Shown: piece by piece, positions 18,106 to 26,642 of the stretch
Position numbering within the stretch: position 1 is the stretch's first letter
Layout of the letters: the number at the start of each line of letters is the position of its first letter
NCBI RefSeq assembly: GCF_014284175.1
Contig: NZ_JACOGA010000006.1
Coordinates: forward strand, 124,001-188,000
DNA length: 64,000 bases
Direction: 5' to 3'
DNA from: Affinundibacterium flavidum
Lineage (GTDB): Bacteria; Pseudomonadota; Gammaproteobacteria; Burkholderiales; Burkholderiaceae_D
The notes under the pieces: generated by a model
Told to the model about the DNA's origin: nothing
Seen by the model: the letters and a program-made list of their open reading frames with translations, nothing else
Database searches by the model: none
Position numbers and translations under genes: made by a program

Positions 18106-18552
18106 ATGTCAGAGCCAGAACAAGAAACACAACAAATAATGCAAGAAATTTCGTCAGACACAAGCACTACAACTTTTACAGAAAATACGACAAATAATTC
18201 ATCAAATACAAGGAGCAATACCATGAACTCAACAACTAAAAACCCAGTCCTCGAATTCGTTTTGAACGTCGCAGATACCGCTAAATACATCTGGCAACAT
18301 TATGTCGAATGGATTATCGATGTCTCATGGGGAAAATTGTTTCTCGCTTGTTTATTAACTCTGATCGCTGGTGGACTTTTGTCTGTACATGCGCTGGCTA
18401 ACTGGTTAGTGATTGGTTCCTTGTTGTTGAAATGTTTTATTGGCAAAGAAGACCAAACTACTCAGCACCAAACAACGCAACAAGCTACACAACAAACTTC
18501 GGAACAAGCTACAGAAAAAACAGCAGAAAAAAAACCGGATGAGGAGAGCTAA
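18106..18552 (+). CDS. Small membrane protein, paralogue of the LytS-type kinase membrane domain
   Basis: A 148-residue protein with a Ser/Thr/Asn-rich N-terminal tail (residues 1-40), a two-helix membrane core and a Gln/Thr-rich C-terminal tail. The core (VLNVADTAKYIW..., then SWGKLF, GGLLS, LKCFIGK) aligns through its length with the first 75 residues of the kinase encoded immediately downstream (MLDVAETGKEFW..., SWSYLV, GGILG, IKSLAGG). It lacks any kinase part. Two in-frame starts, 18106 and 18223, each have a strong AGGAG-type site. One base separates its stop from the kinase ATG. I infer a sensor decoy or partner role. Confidence 0.8.
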   Translation: MSEPEQETQQIMQEISSDTSTTTFTENTTNNSSNTRSNTMNSTTKNPVLEFVLNVADTAKYIWQHYVEWIIDVSWGKLFLACLLTLIAGGLLSVHALANWLVIGSLLLKCFIGKEDQTTQHQTTQQATQQTSEQATEKTAEKKPDEES

Positions 18553-18553
18553 G

Positions 18554-19432
18554 ATGGATGCGGGCGATAAAAATAAAGTTCTTTTGTTCATGCTGGATGT
18601 AGCAGAAACAGGTAAAGAATTTTGGTGGAAATTTTTTGACTGGTTAGCAGTGATTTCCTGGAGTTACCTGGTTTTTGTTTCTGTCTTGGCGATGATCATC
18701 GGTGGCATTTTAGGTTTAGGAAGTTTGTTGCCTTTGTTGGTATTCGCTTCCATCATGATCAAGAGTTTGGCAGGTGGTAAACGTCGTGCGGAAATTGCTG
18801 CTAGTGACGCATCCACCAGAGCCGATGTTGAAGCTTTAGAACGTCGCGTGTTAGAAGCGGAAATGGCGACTTTGCAAGCTCAGATAGAACCTCATTTTTT
18901 ATTTAATACCTTAGCTTTAATTGGTCAGTTAATTGAAACCGATCCGCATCAAGCTTCTATCGTTCATACCCATTTAATCAAATATTTGCGTGCCGCTTTG
19001 CCACAAATACGTGAACAAGGTGGTGGAAAATTAGGACAACAATTAGCTTTATCGCGTGCCTATTTGAATATTATGCAAGCACGTATGCAAGAACGTTTAA
19101 CGTATCAAATTGAATGTCCTGCTGCACTAGAACATGTCGCCTTTCCATCCATGATGATACAAACCTTAGTGGAAAATGCGATCAAGCATGGCTTAGAACC
19201 GAAGACCGATGGTGGCCACATCAGCATTCTTGCGCGCCAAGGTGAAGGCGAAATTCAAGTAGAAGTATATGACAACGGTATCGGTTTTGATTTACATGCT
19301 GACGATGGAATCGGCCTTAGCAATATTCGTGAACGCTTAAAAGTTTTATACGGAGTCAAAGCGAGCTTGGTGATTGAAGTACCAAAAACCGGTGGTGCTA
19401 AATTGACTTTGCATATTCCTGATTTTCAGTAA
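18554..19432 (+). CDS. LytS/YehU-type sensor histidine kinase
   Basis: A 292-residue kinase of the His_kinase (LytS) family. Residues 1-75 form two membrane helices; a short coiled-coil linker leads to the phospho-acceptor motif QIEPHFLFNTLALI. The ATP-binding domain has LVENAIKHGLEPK (N box) and the G-rich DNGIGFD and GIGLSNIRERL. There is no periplasmic sensor domain, so it may sense within the membrane. GAGGAG lies before the ATG at 18554. It pairs with the LytTR regulator 53 bp downstream. Confidence 0.9.
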   Translation: MDAGDKNKVLLFMLDVAETGKEFWWKFFDWLAVISWSYLVFVSVLAMIIGGILGLGSLLPLLVFASIMIKSLAGGKRRAEIAASDASTRADVEALERRVLEAEMATLQAQIEPHFLFNTLALIGQLIETDPHQASIVHTHLIKYLRAALPQIREQGGGKLGQQLALSRAYLNIMQARMQERLTYQIECPAALEHVAFPSMMIQTLVENAIKHGLEPKTDGGHISILARQGEGEIQVEVYDNGIGFDLHADDGIGLSNIRERLKVLYGVKASLVIEVPKTGGAKLTLHIPDFQ

Positions 19433-19485
19433 ATGTATTTTTTGAACCTAAAGATTCTACTAATAATCAAATTTAAAAAAATAAA

Positions 19486-20322
19486 ATGATTAACCAAATT
19501 ACCGCCATGATTGTCGATGATGAAGCCCCTATGCGTGCACATCTGCGTAGCAAATTAAAACAAGCTTGGCCAGATCTCAACATCGTGGCAGAAGCAGCGA
19601 ACGGCATTGTGGCAATTGAAGAAGCCAAACTACATCATCCGCAGATTATTTTTTTAGATATTCGTATGCCTGGTAAAAATGGCATAGAAGCTGCTAGTCA
19701 ATTAGCTAAAAATGCGCTCATTATTTTTGTGACCGCTTACGATGAATACGCAATTCAGGCTTTTGAACGTGGTGCGATGGACTATTTATTAAAACCTATC
19801 GACACTGAACGTTTACAACAAACTTGTCTGCGCTTGCAGGAAAGATTAGCCAAAAAAAATACTGAATCGTCGACTGTTTCTAGTTCAAAAATAGTTTTAT
19901 CGGATAAAACTGAGCAAACTCACCATGTTGAACAATCACATCAAGTCGAACAATTGCTAACGCAATTAATGCAGCAACAACAAGCTCAACAGAGAGAATA
20001 TTTACGCTGGATACAAGCTAGTGTAGGAAATAGTTTGCGCATGATTAGCACCAAAGAAATTCTCTTTTTTAAATCGGATGAAAAATATACTTTAGTACAA
20101 ACAGAACAAGCTGAATTTTTAATTCGTAAAACTTTAAAAGAGTTAGAGGATGAATTAGATCCTAAAGAATTTTGGCGTGTTCATCGATCTACTTTGGTAA
20201 GGGTTAGTGCTATTGCAGAAGTAACGCGGGATTTTCGTGGTCGACAAATGTTAGGTTTAAAAGGATCTCCTGAAAAACTCGAAGTGAGCCGCAATCATAC
20301 CCATTTATTTCAACAAATGTGA
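19486..20322 (+). CDS. LytTR-family response regulator
   Basis: A 278-residue regulator. A receiver domain at about residues 1-125 has the acidic pair VDDEAP, phospho-Asp in IIFLDIRMPGKNG, the switch Thr in FVTAYDEYA and Lys in LLKPI. A Gln/Ser-rich linker (about 125-180) precedes a C-terminal LytTR DNA-binding domain (about 180-278; IRKTLKELE, FWRVHRSTLVR). This architecture matches AlgR/LytR proteins that bind paired direct repeats. The linker is longer than usual. It is co-directional with the kinase and probably co-transcribed. Confidence 0.92.
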   Translation: MINQITAMIVDDEAPMRAHLRSKLKQAWPDLNIVAEAANGIVAIEEAKLHHPQIIFLDIRMPGKNGIEAASQLAKNALIIFVTAYDEYAIQAFERGAMDYLLKPIDTERLQQTCLRLQERLAKKNTESSTVSSSKIVLSDKTEQTHHVEQSHQVEQLLTQLMQQQQAQQREYLRWIQASVGNSLRMISTKEILFFKSDEKYTLVQTEQAEFLIRKTLKELEDELDPKEFWRVHRSTLVRVSAIAEVTRDFRGRQMLGLKGSPEKLEVSRNHTHLFQQM

Positions 20323-20379
20323 ATTATTTCAGCAGTTTTTTTTGAGTCGCCAAAAAAAACTTTTTTCTTTTAATTGAAT

Positions 20380-20600
20380 AAGTTTATATATATGAATAGT
20401 AATAGTTGTTAACGACAAAGAATTTTGTGGATAAGCCTGAATTAGACTCTAAAATCAAAGCTCTAGAGAAAATATAAGTAGGCTGAAAATCTTTGTATGA
20501 GAGCTCAACAATTTTTGTATAAGTTTTTTGGCTTGAATAAGTAAGCGAGTTCTACACAAAATCTGCAAAGCTTATCCACAGCTTTATCCACAAAAATATT
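20380..20600. promoter_or_regulatory. DnaA-box spacer, copy A
   Basis: A 334-bp AT-rich spacer between lytR-like and mtnN with three perfect DnaA boxes: TGTGGATAA at 20426-20434, TTATCCACA at 20572-20580 and 20584-20592. The outer boxes face each other over about 145 bp. The left part (TATATATATGAATAGTAATAG, then GTTAAC) resembles the same part of copy B at 21487-21512. No gene is seen inside. Confidence 0.7.
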
Positions 20601-20656
20601 TTTTAATTTGTCGAAAATTTGTTGTACGTTTATTGTGAACTGATCACCGATTTACT

Positions 20657-21433
20657 TTATTCGTTCTTATTTTCAAAATAATTCTTCAAAATTCCCAAGG
20701 TATACGGTGCGGCAACGTTTTTTACAAAACTTTGAAAATCATGATGCGCCGTTTCATCCGCACTATCCGAAATTGTTCTTAAAATTCCAAATGCGAGGTT
20801 ATGTTCTTCACAAACCTGAGCAATTGCCGCTCCTTCCATTTCTACTGCGAGTAGATCCGGCAAAGCTTGCTTTAAATGATTCAAAACTTGCTTGTCATGA
20901 ATAAATTGATCACCACTAGCGATTAAGCCGGTATGCATTCGCACGTTTTGCAATTGAAATTCTTGAATTTGTTCGGCGGAGAGATGTTGGTGTATTTCTT
21001 GGATAAATGCTTGCGTCGCTTTTTGAAGGTCTAAAGATAGATCTTGTTGGGCTGAAAAACGAGATTTTCCGCTTAAAGGAATTTCAAAACGTGGAAATAG
21101 AGGAGAAGCATCCATATCGTGTTGTAGCAGCTCTTGAGCGATGACGATGTCTCCCACCTTTAAACTTGCATCGGCAGCGCCTGCTACGCCACTTAAAAGC
21201 AGTTGATTTACTTGAAAATGATGAATTAAGAGACTAGTAGTGCTGGCAGCAGCAACTTTTCCTATTCCAGCTAAGACCATTACTACGGGATGTCCCCATA
21301 AATTACCTTGTATGAAACTTCGTTTAGCAATGTGATGTAGTTCTTGGTCGGTAATCAATGTTTGCAATCCTTCTTGTTCTTCACGCATAGCAAAGATTAA
21401 GCCTGTGGTATTGGGTTTAATTGAAATAGACAT
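20657..21433 (-). CDS. mtnN: 5'-methylthioadenosine/S-adenosylhomocysteine nucleosidase
   Basis: A 258-residue nucleosidase that removes adenine from methylthioadenosine and S-adenosylhomocysteine, recycling SAM by-products. Visible family motifs are the start GLIFAMREEQEGL, LSGVAGAAD, ASGDQFI, the substrate-binding AVEMEGAAIAQVC and the catalytic Asp region RTISDSADE. Slightly longer than the E. coli enzyme (about 232 residues). Cytoplasmic. It is isolated, with a DnaA-box spacer on each side. The ribosome site is weak. Confidence 0.9.
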   Translation of the reverse strand: MSISIKPNTTGLIFAMREEQEGLQTLITDQELHHIAKRSFIQGNLWGHPVVMVLAGIGKVAAASTTSLLIHHFQVNQLLLSGVAGAADASLKVGDIVIAQELLQHDMDASPLFPRFEIPLSGKSRFSAQQDLSLDLQKATQAFIQEIHQHLSAEQIQEFQLQNVRMHTGLIASGDQFIHDKQVLNHLKQALPDLLAVEMEGAAIAQVCEEHNLAFGILRTISDSADETAHHDFQSFVKNVAAPYTLGILKNYFENKNE

Positions 21434-21486
21434 AGGGTTTTGAAAAATGAAGAAGAAAGAAAGCAGCTTTGTTTTGTATACATAAG

Positions 21487-21700
21487 GTATATATATACAT
21501 AGTAGTAGTAGTTAACGTCGCTGATTTTTGTGGATAAGTAAGTTTACTAAAATGAAATCAAGGATTTAGGTCAAGGATAAAGTCTAGGACAATGCTTGTA
21601 CAGAAAAAGAATAGATTCTGCATAAGATTTGGACTGTGGAAAGCTTAGGCGGTTTTACACATACCTTCCTCAAGATATGCAAAGACTTATCCACAGATTT
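21487..21700. promoter_or_regulatory. DnaA-box spacer, copy B
   Basis: The spacer upstream of mtnN has two perfect DnaA boxes in opposite orientation, TGTGGATAA at 21529-21537 and TTATCCACA at 21687-21695. The preceding TATATATACATAGTAGTAG-GTTAAC and the GCAAAG(A)CTTATCCACAG end parallel copy A. The arrangement suggests a diverged duplication of one regulatory spacer. Confidence 0.7.
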
Positions 21701-21737
21701 TTGTAGTGTTTTTGTATTCTGTTTTTATTTTCTGTTT

Positions 21738-22991
21738 CTATTTTTTATCTAAGACAAATAGAGAGCCGTATAGAGCACATCGATCTTTACTTTGTAATTC
21801 TTGATTACGCAAGGCATTGGTTTGCCAGCTTGCCTGCTCAGATTGAAAAACGACTTGTGGTAGCGGCAATTGTGTTCCCAGGCTGCGTATTAATACTTTA
21901 GCACCAGGTGCTGCGCAGCGATTGATTTCTTGCCACAGGCTTTTAATTTCTTCTGAGCTTAAATAATCGAGATGATCCTGTAAGACAAAAGCATCGATGG
22001 ACTGTGGGCTTTGCTGTTGTAGAAAATCGATTAGACGATGTTGATGTGGGTGAATACGATGTGCGTATTGACGTAATTGTGGAAAAACATTTTTCTGCAA
22101 ATAGAGCGGCAAGCTTTGTTGTAGCTGGATTTGGTAAGTGCTTCCTATTACTTGCTGTGCGAAATGGTTTTCAGCAATGCTGAAATCACAGAGTAGACGT
22201 CGTAATCTTTGTATTAAGAGTTGCGACAATTCGGCTTGATTTGTATCTCGATTTGCATCTTGTTTCGTATTCTTAAGTTTGTTGATTTGATTTTGATTAA
22301 AGCCTAGTTGATTCAATATAAATCGACGTCGCATCAAGAATAGAAAAGTTTTGTTTTGTAGTGCAGGCAGAATATCTTGTTCAAAGATGTGATTTTGTTG
22401 CGCTAAATCTTTTGCTAGTGGTAACTTATCAAAGCGCGCGCCCAATTGGATCAAGAGAAAACGTAAAAAACGTAAGCTGGTGTTGTAGTAACCATGTTCT
22501 TGTAAATTATTACTGAAGGCGTAGTAGCGTGGGCGACCAAGTAAATTGCGCTTTTGCCAGTAATGACTAGCTGCCTCTGACAAATTGGCGCGTAAGTGAC
22601 GTTGATAGCGTTTGAGATTGTCGCTCTGATGTGGTTGTGCCAAAAATTTGAGAACCGCATCGTAATCGGGTAAATGAATTAGCGCTTTGGCTTTGATTTC
22701 TAACAGCGCTAATTGTGCAGAGTTTTCATCGACGCAATGAATCGCAGCTGGTTTGCAACTGAGGTAGGCTAAGGCATGGCAAGCACCGGCGGTAATGGTG
22801 ACGATATTCGCAGCTGGTTTGAGATCTAAGGCTAATAAATCTATATGACTGTCGGCCCAAGTTTGGGATTGAATCAGCGTATTTTTTTTCTTAGGGCTAG
22901 AAATATATTGGCGCGCTAAAAATGCATCGAGCAAAGATGTTTTGAACGCTGTGAGATTTGTCTTGCTATGGAAAAAGGCTTTCGCATTCAT
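21738..22991 (-). CDS. btaA: BtaA-like (DUF3419) S-adenosylmethionine:diacylglycerol 3-amino-3-carboxypropyl transferase
   Basis: A protein of about 417 residues of the DUF3419/BtaA family, which transfers the 3-amino-3-carboxypropyl group of SAM to diacylglycerol in betaine-lipid synthesis. Evidence is the ordered family blocks: the N-terminal TWADSHIDLLALDL, ITAGACHALAYL (SAM site), CVDENSAQLALLE, the long helical middle (YWQKRNLLGRPRYYA) and the C-terminal VLQDHLDYLSSEEI. ATG 22991 is preferred over the longer frame (23129), which lacks a ribosome site. No BtaB methyltransferase is next to it. Assignment is by family resemblance; the lipid product is inferred. Confidence 0.75.
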   Translation of the reverse strand: MNAKAFFHSKTNLTAFKTSLLDAFLARQYISSPKKKNTLIQSQTWADSHIDLLALDLKPAANIVTITAGACHALAYLSCKPAAIHCVDENSAQLALLEIKAKALIHLPDYDAVLKFLAQPHQSDNLKRYQRHLRANLSEAASHYWQKRNLLGRPRYYAFSNNLQEHGYYNTSLRFLRFLLIQLGARFDKLPLAKDLAQQNHIFEQDILPALQNKTFLFLMRRRFILNQLGFNQNQINKLKNTKQDANRDTNQAELSQLLIQRLRRLLCDFSIAENHFAQQVIGSTYQIQLQQSLPLYLQKNVFPQLRQYAHRIHPHQHRLIDFLQQQSPQSIDAFVLQDHLDYLSSEEIKSLWQEINRCAAPGAKVLIRSLGTQLPLPQVVFQSEQASWQTNALRNQELQSKDRCALYGSLFVLDKK

Positions 22992-23136
22992 GAAGTGCAC
23001 CTGAGAGTTTGCTGAAAATAGACTTACTCTAGGCTGATCAGGTGACAGGTTTATGACAAAATTATTGATGTAAGGGTGTTTTTTATTTTGTTTGAATTTT
23101 GTGTGAATTTTAGTGGAAGGAGCTTCCATGTAAATT

Positions 23137-23793
23137 CTATAGTTGCCCGCAGGTCACAGGAAGCGGCGGTGGAGATAGTTCTAATTTTTCTCCGGCTTTG
23201 GGATGGCGAATACAATAGGTGCCGTATGGTGTTTTAACTTTACTGACAGGTCTGCCATCGTAGGCAAATTTCTTTTCGATAATGACACCCTCTCTTTGGA
23301 TTTTGGCTGCATCAGCCATCGCATTCGAAAATTTCTTCATGTTTTCATTCAGACTTTTGCTTTCTGGCCGAAAGTTTTTTTCTTGTTTTAAGAAGTCATC
23401 TTTCAAGCTCATACTTAAATCTCGGATATTTTTTTCTAAGGGCGGTGCTGCAGGTGCAGGTGTTGGTACTGGCACTATTTCAGGTACAGGATTGTTGGCT
23501 GCCGCATGCTCGGGAAGCGTGATGGCTGTTGAAGTAGGGAGACTTTTTTTCTTACTAGCTAATGTGAAGGTTTCTGATACCGTAGGCTTTGTTGGTGTGT
23601 TGGGTTTTATTTGACTGACTTTGATAGCTGGGCGAATTTGTGGAATGTTCACTAACAGTAATACTTTGTTCGCTTTGGTGGAGCTAAGCTTATCGAAAGT
23701 TGATTTTGTGTTTTGCCAAATCAAAATTATCGCGATATGGGCTAGCAGGATAATTAGTAGTGTGAAGAATCGGCTAAAACGATTGATTTGCAT
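23137..23793 (-). CDS. Single-pass membrane protein with Pro-rich TonB-like region
   Basis: A 218-residue protein (frame open to 23913) with one N-terminal membrane anchor (FTLLIILLAHIAIILIW), a Pro/Lys/Thr/Ala-rich periplasmic stretch (IRPAIKVSQIKPNTP, PVPEIVPVPTPAPAAPP) and a C-terminal globular part with two Cys (YCIRHPK, PVTCGQL). The layout recalls TonB-like proteins, but the TonB C-terminal domain is not recognisable. It follows btaA's start closely and may share its transcript. Function unknown. Confidence 0.65.
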   Translation of the reverse strand: MQINRFSRFFTLLIILLAHIAIILIWQNTKSTFDKLSSTKANKVLLLVNIPQIRPAIKVSQIKPNTPTKPTVSETFTLASKKKSLPTSTAITLPEHAAANNPVPEIVPVPTPAPAAPPLEKNIRDLSMSLKDDFLKQEKNFRPESKSLNENMKKFSNAMADAAKIQREGVIIEKKFAYDGRPVSKVKTPYGTYCIRHPKAGEKLELSPPPLPVTCGQL

Positions 23794-23929
23794 AGAATTT
23801 TGAACGCTGTGAATTTTGCTATTTGTCTTGTTTAGGTGAGATTTAAATATGGAATCTAAGTCACTATTAAATTTATAGAGTGGTTTTATTATAAAAAGTT
23901 CTAAAAATTGCATTGAGAGCGTTACCCAA

Positions 23930-23971
23930 TAAAAAATGGCGAGAAAGCTTACACTTTCCCGCCATTTTTTG
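23930..23971 (-). terminator. Terminator (bidirectional build)
   Basis: AAAATGGCGAGAAAG pairs with CTTTCCCGCCATTTTTT with one mismatch. It lies just downstream of the SRPBCC gene on the minus strand. Confidence 0.75.
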
Positions 23972-23989
23972 TGTCAGATACTACGAAAT

Positions 23990-24523
23990 TTACGGCTGTT
24001 TTTCTGCGACAGTTTTGAGATTTTTTAATCCATCTTCAAAATCAGGACCGACCATTTTATCCATGAAAGGGGCAAATAATTTCATCATAAAATTGCCTTC
24101 GCTACTGCCTACCATAGACCAAGTTACTTTAGTCGATGCGCCCTCTGGTTCTAGTGTTAATGCTCCATTGGATGGTTTTCCCATACCTTCGAAATGCAGT
24201 TCATAATTAATGACTTGATTCGGTGCGACCCGGGTAAATTTCATGCCGCCATTGCCCTGACTTTTACTTTTCCAATCCCAGCTTGCCCCTGCACCGGTTT
24301 CAGGTCCGGCATACAGCATTTCCATTTGAGGATCACGTTGGTTCCAGATCGACCATTTTTTCCATTCTTTGGGTGCTGCGATTAAGGGATAAATTTTATC
24401 GGGGCTGGTATTGATGTGAATGCTACGTATAACACCATAATGATTCGGCATCAGGTAAGCTAATCCTATCATCACGACGATGAGAAATAGCAGGCCAATT
24501 AGGATACGTTTTAAGACGCGCAT
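23990..24523 (-). CDS. SRPBCC (polyketide cyclase-like) membrane-anchored protein
   Basis: A 177-residue protein with one N-terminal membrane helix (LIGLLFLIVVMIGLAYL) followed by a START/SRPBCC fold (SIHINTSPDKIYPLIAAPKEWKKWSIW, then WDWKSKSQG, VTWSMVG). The family binds hydrophobic ligands or acts as a stress-related lipid-binding protein; no specific substrate can be given. The ATG at 24523 has GGAG upstream. The domain probably faces the periplasm. It is followed by a terminator. Confidence 0.8.
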   Translation of the reverse strand: MRVLKRILIGLLFLIVVMIGLAYLMPNHYGVIRSIHINTSPDKIYPLIAAPKEWKKWSIWNQRDPQMEMLYAGPETGAGASWDWKSKSQGNGGMKFTRVAPNQVINYELHFEGMGKPSNGALTLEPEGASTKVTWSMVGSSEGNFMMKLFAPFMDKMVGPDFEDGLKNLKTVAEKQP

Positions 24524-24580
24524 GGCAACTCCATAATATTGATAATTAATGACCATTTCATTGTGCTTGACTAGGCCGCT

Positions 24581-26050
24581 TTAAAGCAAGCGGGCGACCG
24601 CGTTTTTCCAGATTTGCAGGCGATGATCGGCTTGAGTTCGACTAATTTGTGGTAAAAATCGCTGTTGTTCTTGCCATAGAGCACTGCATTCTTCGGGATT
24701 ACTATAAACCCCAGTCTGTAATCCCGCCAGATAGGCAGCGCCCAATGCTGTGGTTTCCAGTACGCGAGGGCGTACCACAGGAATCCCTAATAAATCGGCT
24801 TGAAATTGTAGGAGCGTCGTATTGGTCGCTGCACCGCCATCTACCCGCAATTCTAAGATAGGCGTAGGGCTGTCTTTTTGCATTGCCATCAATAATTCTG
24901 CGGTCTGAAAAGCAATCGCTTCTATCGCTGCGCGGGCAATGTGAGCGGCGCTGCTGCCGCGATGTAAACCCAGAATTGCCCCGCGCGCATTGGCGTCCCA
25001 GTAGGGGGCACCTAAGCCAGTAAATGCTGGTACAAAAATTACGCCGTCACTATCCGGGACGCTGCTCGCCAGCGCGTCAATGTCCTTGGCGCTCGGTGCT
25101 AAATGTAAGTAATCGCGTAGCCATTGCACGACGGCGCCACCGATAAATACACTACCCTCTAAAGCATATTGCGGATGTTGATCAATTTGGCAGGCGGCGG
25201 TACTGATTAAGCCATGTTGCGAATGACTACAAAAAGCACCGGTTTGTAAGAGGGCGAAACAGCCTGTGCCGTAAGTGTTTTTAGCCATACCGGTACGGAA
25301 ACAAGCTTGCCCGAATAGAGCTGCTTGCTGGTCGCCAGCGATACCTGCAATCGGAATCGCACTGCCAAATAAATGGCAATCACCAAAATAATAACTGGAA
25401 GGACAGACCTCGGGTAACAAGCTGCGTGGAATATCAAATAAGGCGAGTAATTCTTTATCCCACTCGCGTGTATGAATATTCCACAGCATCGTGCGTGAAG
25501 CATTCGTCACATCCGTGACATGTAATTGTTGGCCGCTGAGTTGGTAGGCTAACCAGCTATCGACCGTGCCAAAAGCCAATTCACCACGTTGTGCTTGTGC
25601 CCGGGCGTCTGGAATATGTTGCAATATCCAAGCGATTTTGCTGGCGGAGAAATAGGGGTCGAGGATTAAGCCGGTTTTTTCTTGGATTAATTTGGCGTAG
25701 CCTTGTTCGCGCAAATCTTCACATTGACGTGCGGTACGACGGTCTTGCCAAACGATGGCAGGGCCCAGCGGAAGTCCGGTTTTACGATTCCAGAGTATCG
25801 TGGTTTCACGCTGATTGGTGATGCCAATCGCGGAGATTTGTTGTGCCTGGAGACCGCTTTGCTGTAAGACTTGTTGTATGGTGGCGCGTTGGCTGTGCCA
25901 GATTTCCATCGCATCATGTTCGACCCAAGCTGCTTGCGGAAAATATTGAGTGAACTCTTGTTGCGCTGTACTGATGATATTGCCGCGCTGATCGAAGATA
26001 ATAGAACGAGAACTGGAAGTACCTTGATCAAGTGCTAGTAGGTAAGCCAT
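24581..26050 (-). CDS. glpK: Glycerol kinase
   Basis: A 489-residue FGGY kinase that phosphorylates glycerol to glycerol-3-phosphate. Diagnostic blocks are LALDQGTSSSRSIIFD at the start, SAIGITNQRETTILWN, VWQDRRTA, the FGGY signature region (GIAGDQQAALFGQ, NTYGTGCF) and DGGAATN near the C-terminus. The ATG at 26050 follows GGAGAC. No glpF or glpD is adjacent, so uptake and oxidation genes must lie elsewhere. Length agrees with the family. Confidence 0.93.
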   Translation of the reverse strand: MAYLLALDQGTSSSRSIIFDQRGNIISTAQQEFTQYFPQAAWVEHDAMEIWHSQRATIQQVLQQSGLQAQQISAIGITNQRETTILWNRKTGLPLGPAIVWQDRRTARQCEDLREQGYAKLIQEKTGLILDPYFSASKIAWILQHIPDARAQAQRGELAFGTVDSWLAYQLSGQQLHVTDVTNASRTMLWNIHTREWDKELLALFDIPRSLLPEVCPSSYYFGDCHLFGSAIPIAGIAGDQQAALFGQACFRTGMAKNTYGTGCFALLQTGAFCSHSQHGLISTAACQIDQHPQYALEGSVFIGGAVVQWLRDYLHLAPSAKDIDALASSVPDSDGVIFVPAFTGLGAPYWDANARGAILGLHRGSSAAHIARAAIEAIAFQTAELLMAMQKDSPTPILELRVDGGAATNTTLLQFQADLLGIPVVRPRVLETTALGAAYLAGLQTGVYSNPEECSALWQEQQRFLPQISRTQADHRLQIWKNAVARLL

Positions 26051-26090
26051 GAGTGTCTCCGCTGGCCAGGTTATTCGAGCGCTACAAAAA

Positions 26091-26630
26091 TCAATTTCTA
26101 TCGATGTCAGTATTCCATACTTCTTCACCAAGTAAGTCGATTTGTGTCAGATACAGGCGGCAATCGAGTTCATATTGGTGATAATTTTCTTCCATGTAGG
26201 TACATAGTTGATAAAAGGCTTTGTCGTGTTCTTTTTCTTTTAGATGCGCGAGTTCATGCACCGTAATCATTTTGAGGAATTCTTCGGGCACTGATTTAAA
26301 CAGGCTGGCGATACGAATTTCATTTTTGGTTTTTAGCTTGTTGCCTTGTACGCGCGACACATAAGTATGTGTGCCCAAGGCGTTTTTGATTACGTGTAGT
26401 TTATTGTCGTAGATGACTTTACTGATTTGATCGCCATTGCGTAGTGAAGCATTTTTTAAGTCTTGTACGTATTGATACAGTGCTTTGTCAGTACGTATTT
26501 GGTGTACCTGTGGATACTTATTGCGCAAGTGGTTCGCGAGTTGATTTTGCGCGAGCAAAGCCCGAACCTGCGCTTGTAGATGCGCAGGGTAGGCAGTCAA
26601 ATACGTCAATTTTTGTGATGTGATATCCAC
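26091..26630 (-). CDS. YgjP-type zinc metallopeptidase (DUF45/M48-like)
   Basis: A 179-residue protein with the zinc motif HELAHLKEKEHDKAFY near residue 125, where HELxH gives two His ligands and the later His/Glu complete the site. This matches the YgjP-like (DUF45, 'WSS/SprT-like') group. The start is GTG at 26630. No membrane or signal segment. Substrate unknown. The gene lies between glpK and the FKBP gene, all minus strand, with 12 bp to the FKBP stop. Confidence 0.82.
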   Translation of the reverse strand: MDITSQKLTYLTAYPAHLQAQVRALLAQNQLANHLRNKYPQVHQIRTDKALYQYVQDLKNASLRNGDQISKVIYDNKLHVIKNALGTHTYVSRVQGNKLKTKNEIRIASLFKSVPEEFLKMITVHELAHLKEKEHDKAFYQLCTYMEENYHQYELDCRLYLTQIDLLGEEVWNTDIDRN

Positions 26631-26642
26631 AGGGGTTTTTGC

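Noticed and set aside
20380..21700. Calling the DnaA-box spacers the replication origin
   Set aside because: dnaA, dnaN, rpmH and a clear 13-mer unwinding region are not in the window. The boxes support only DnaA binding.
23137..23793. Assignment as TonB
   Set aside because: Anchor and Pro-rich part fit, but the TonB C-terminal domain and ExbB/ExbD neighbours are missing, so only a descriptive name is given.
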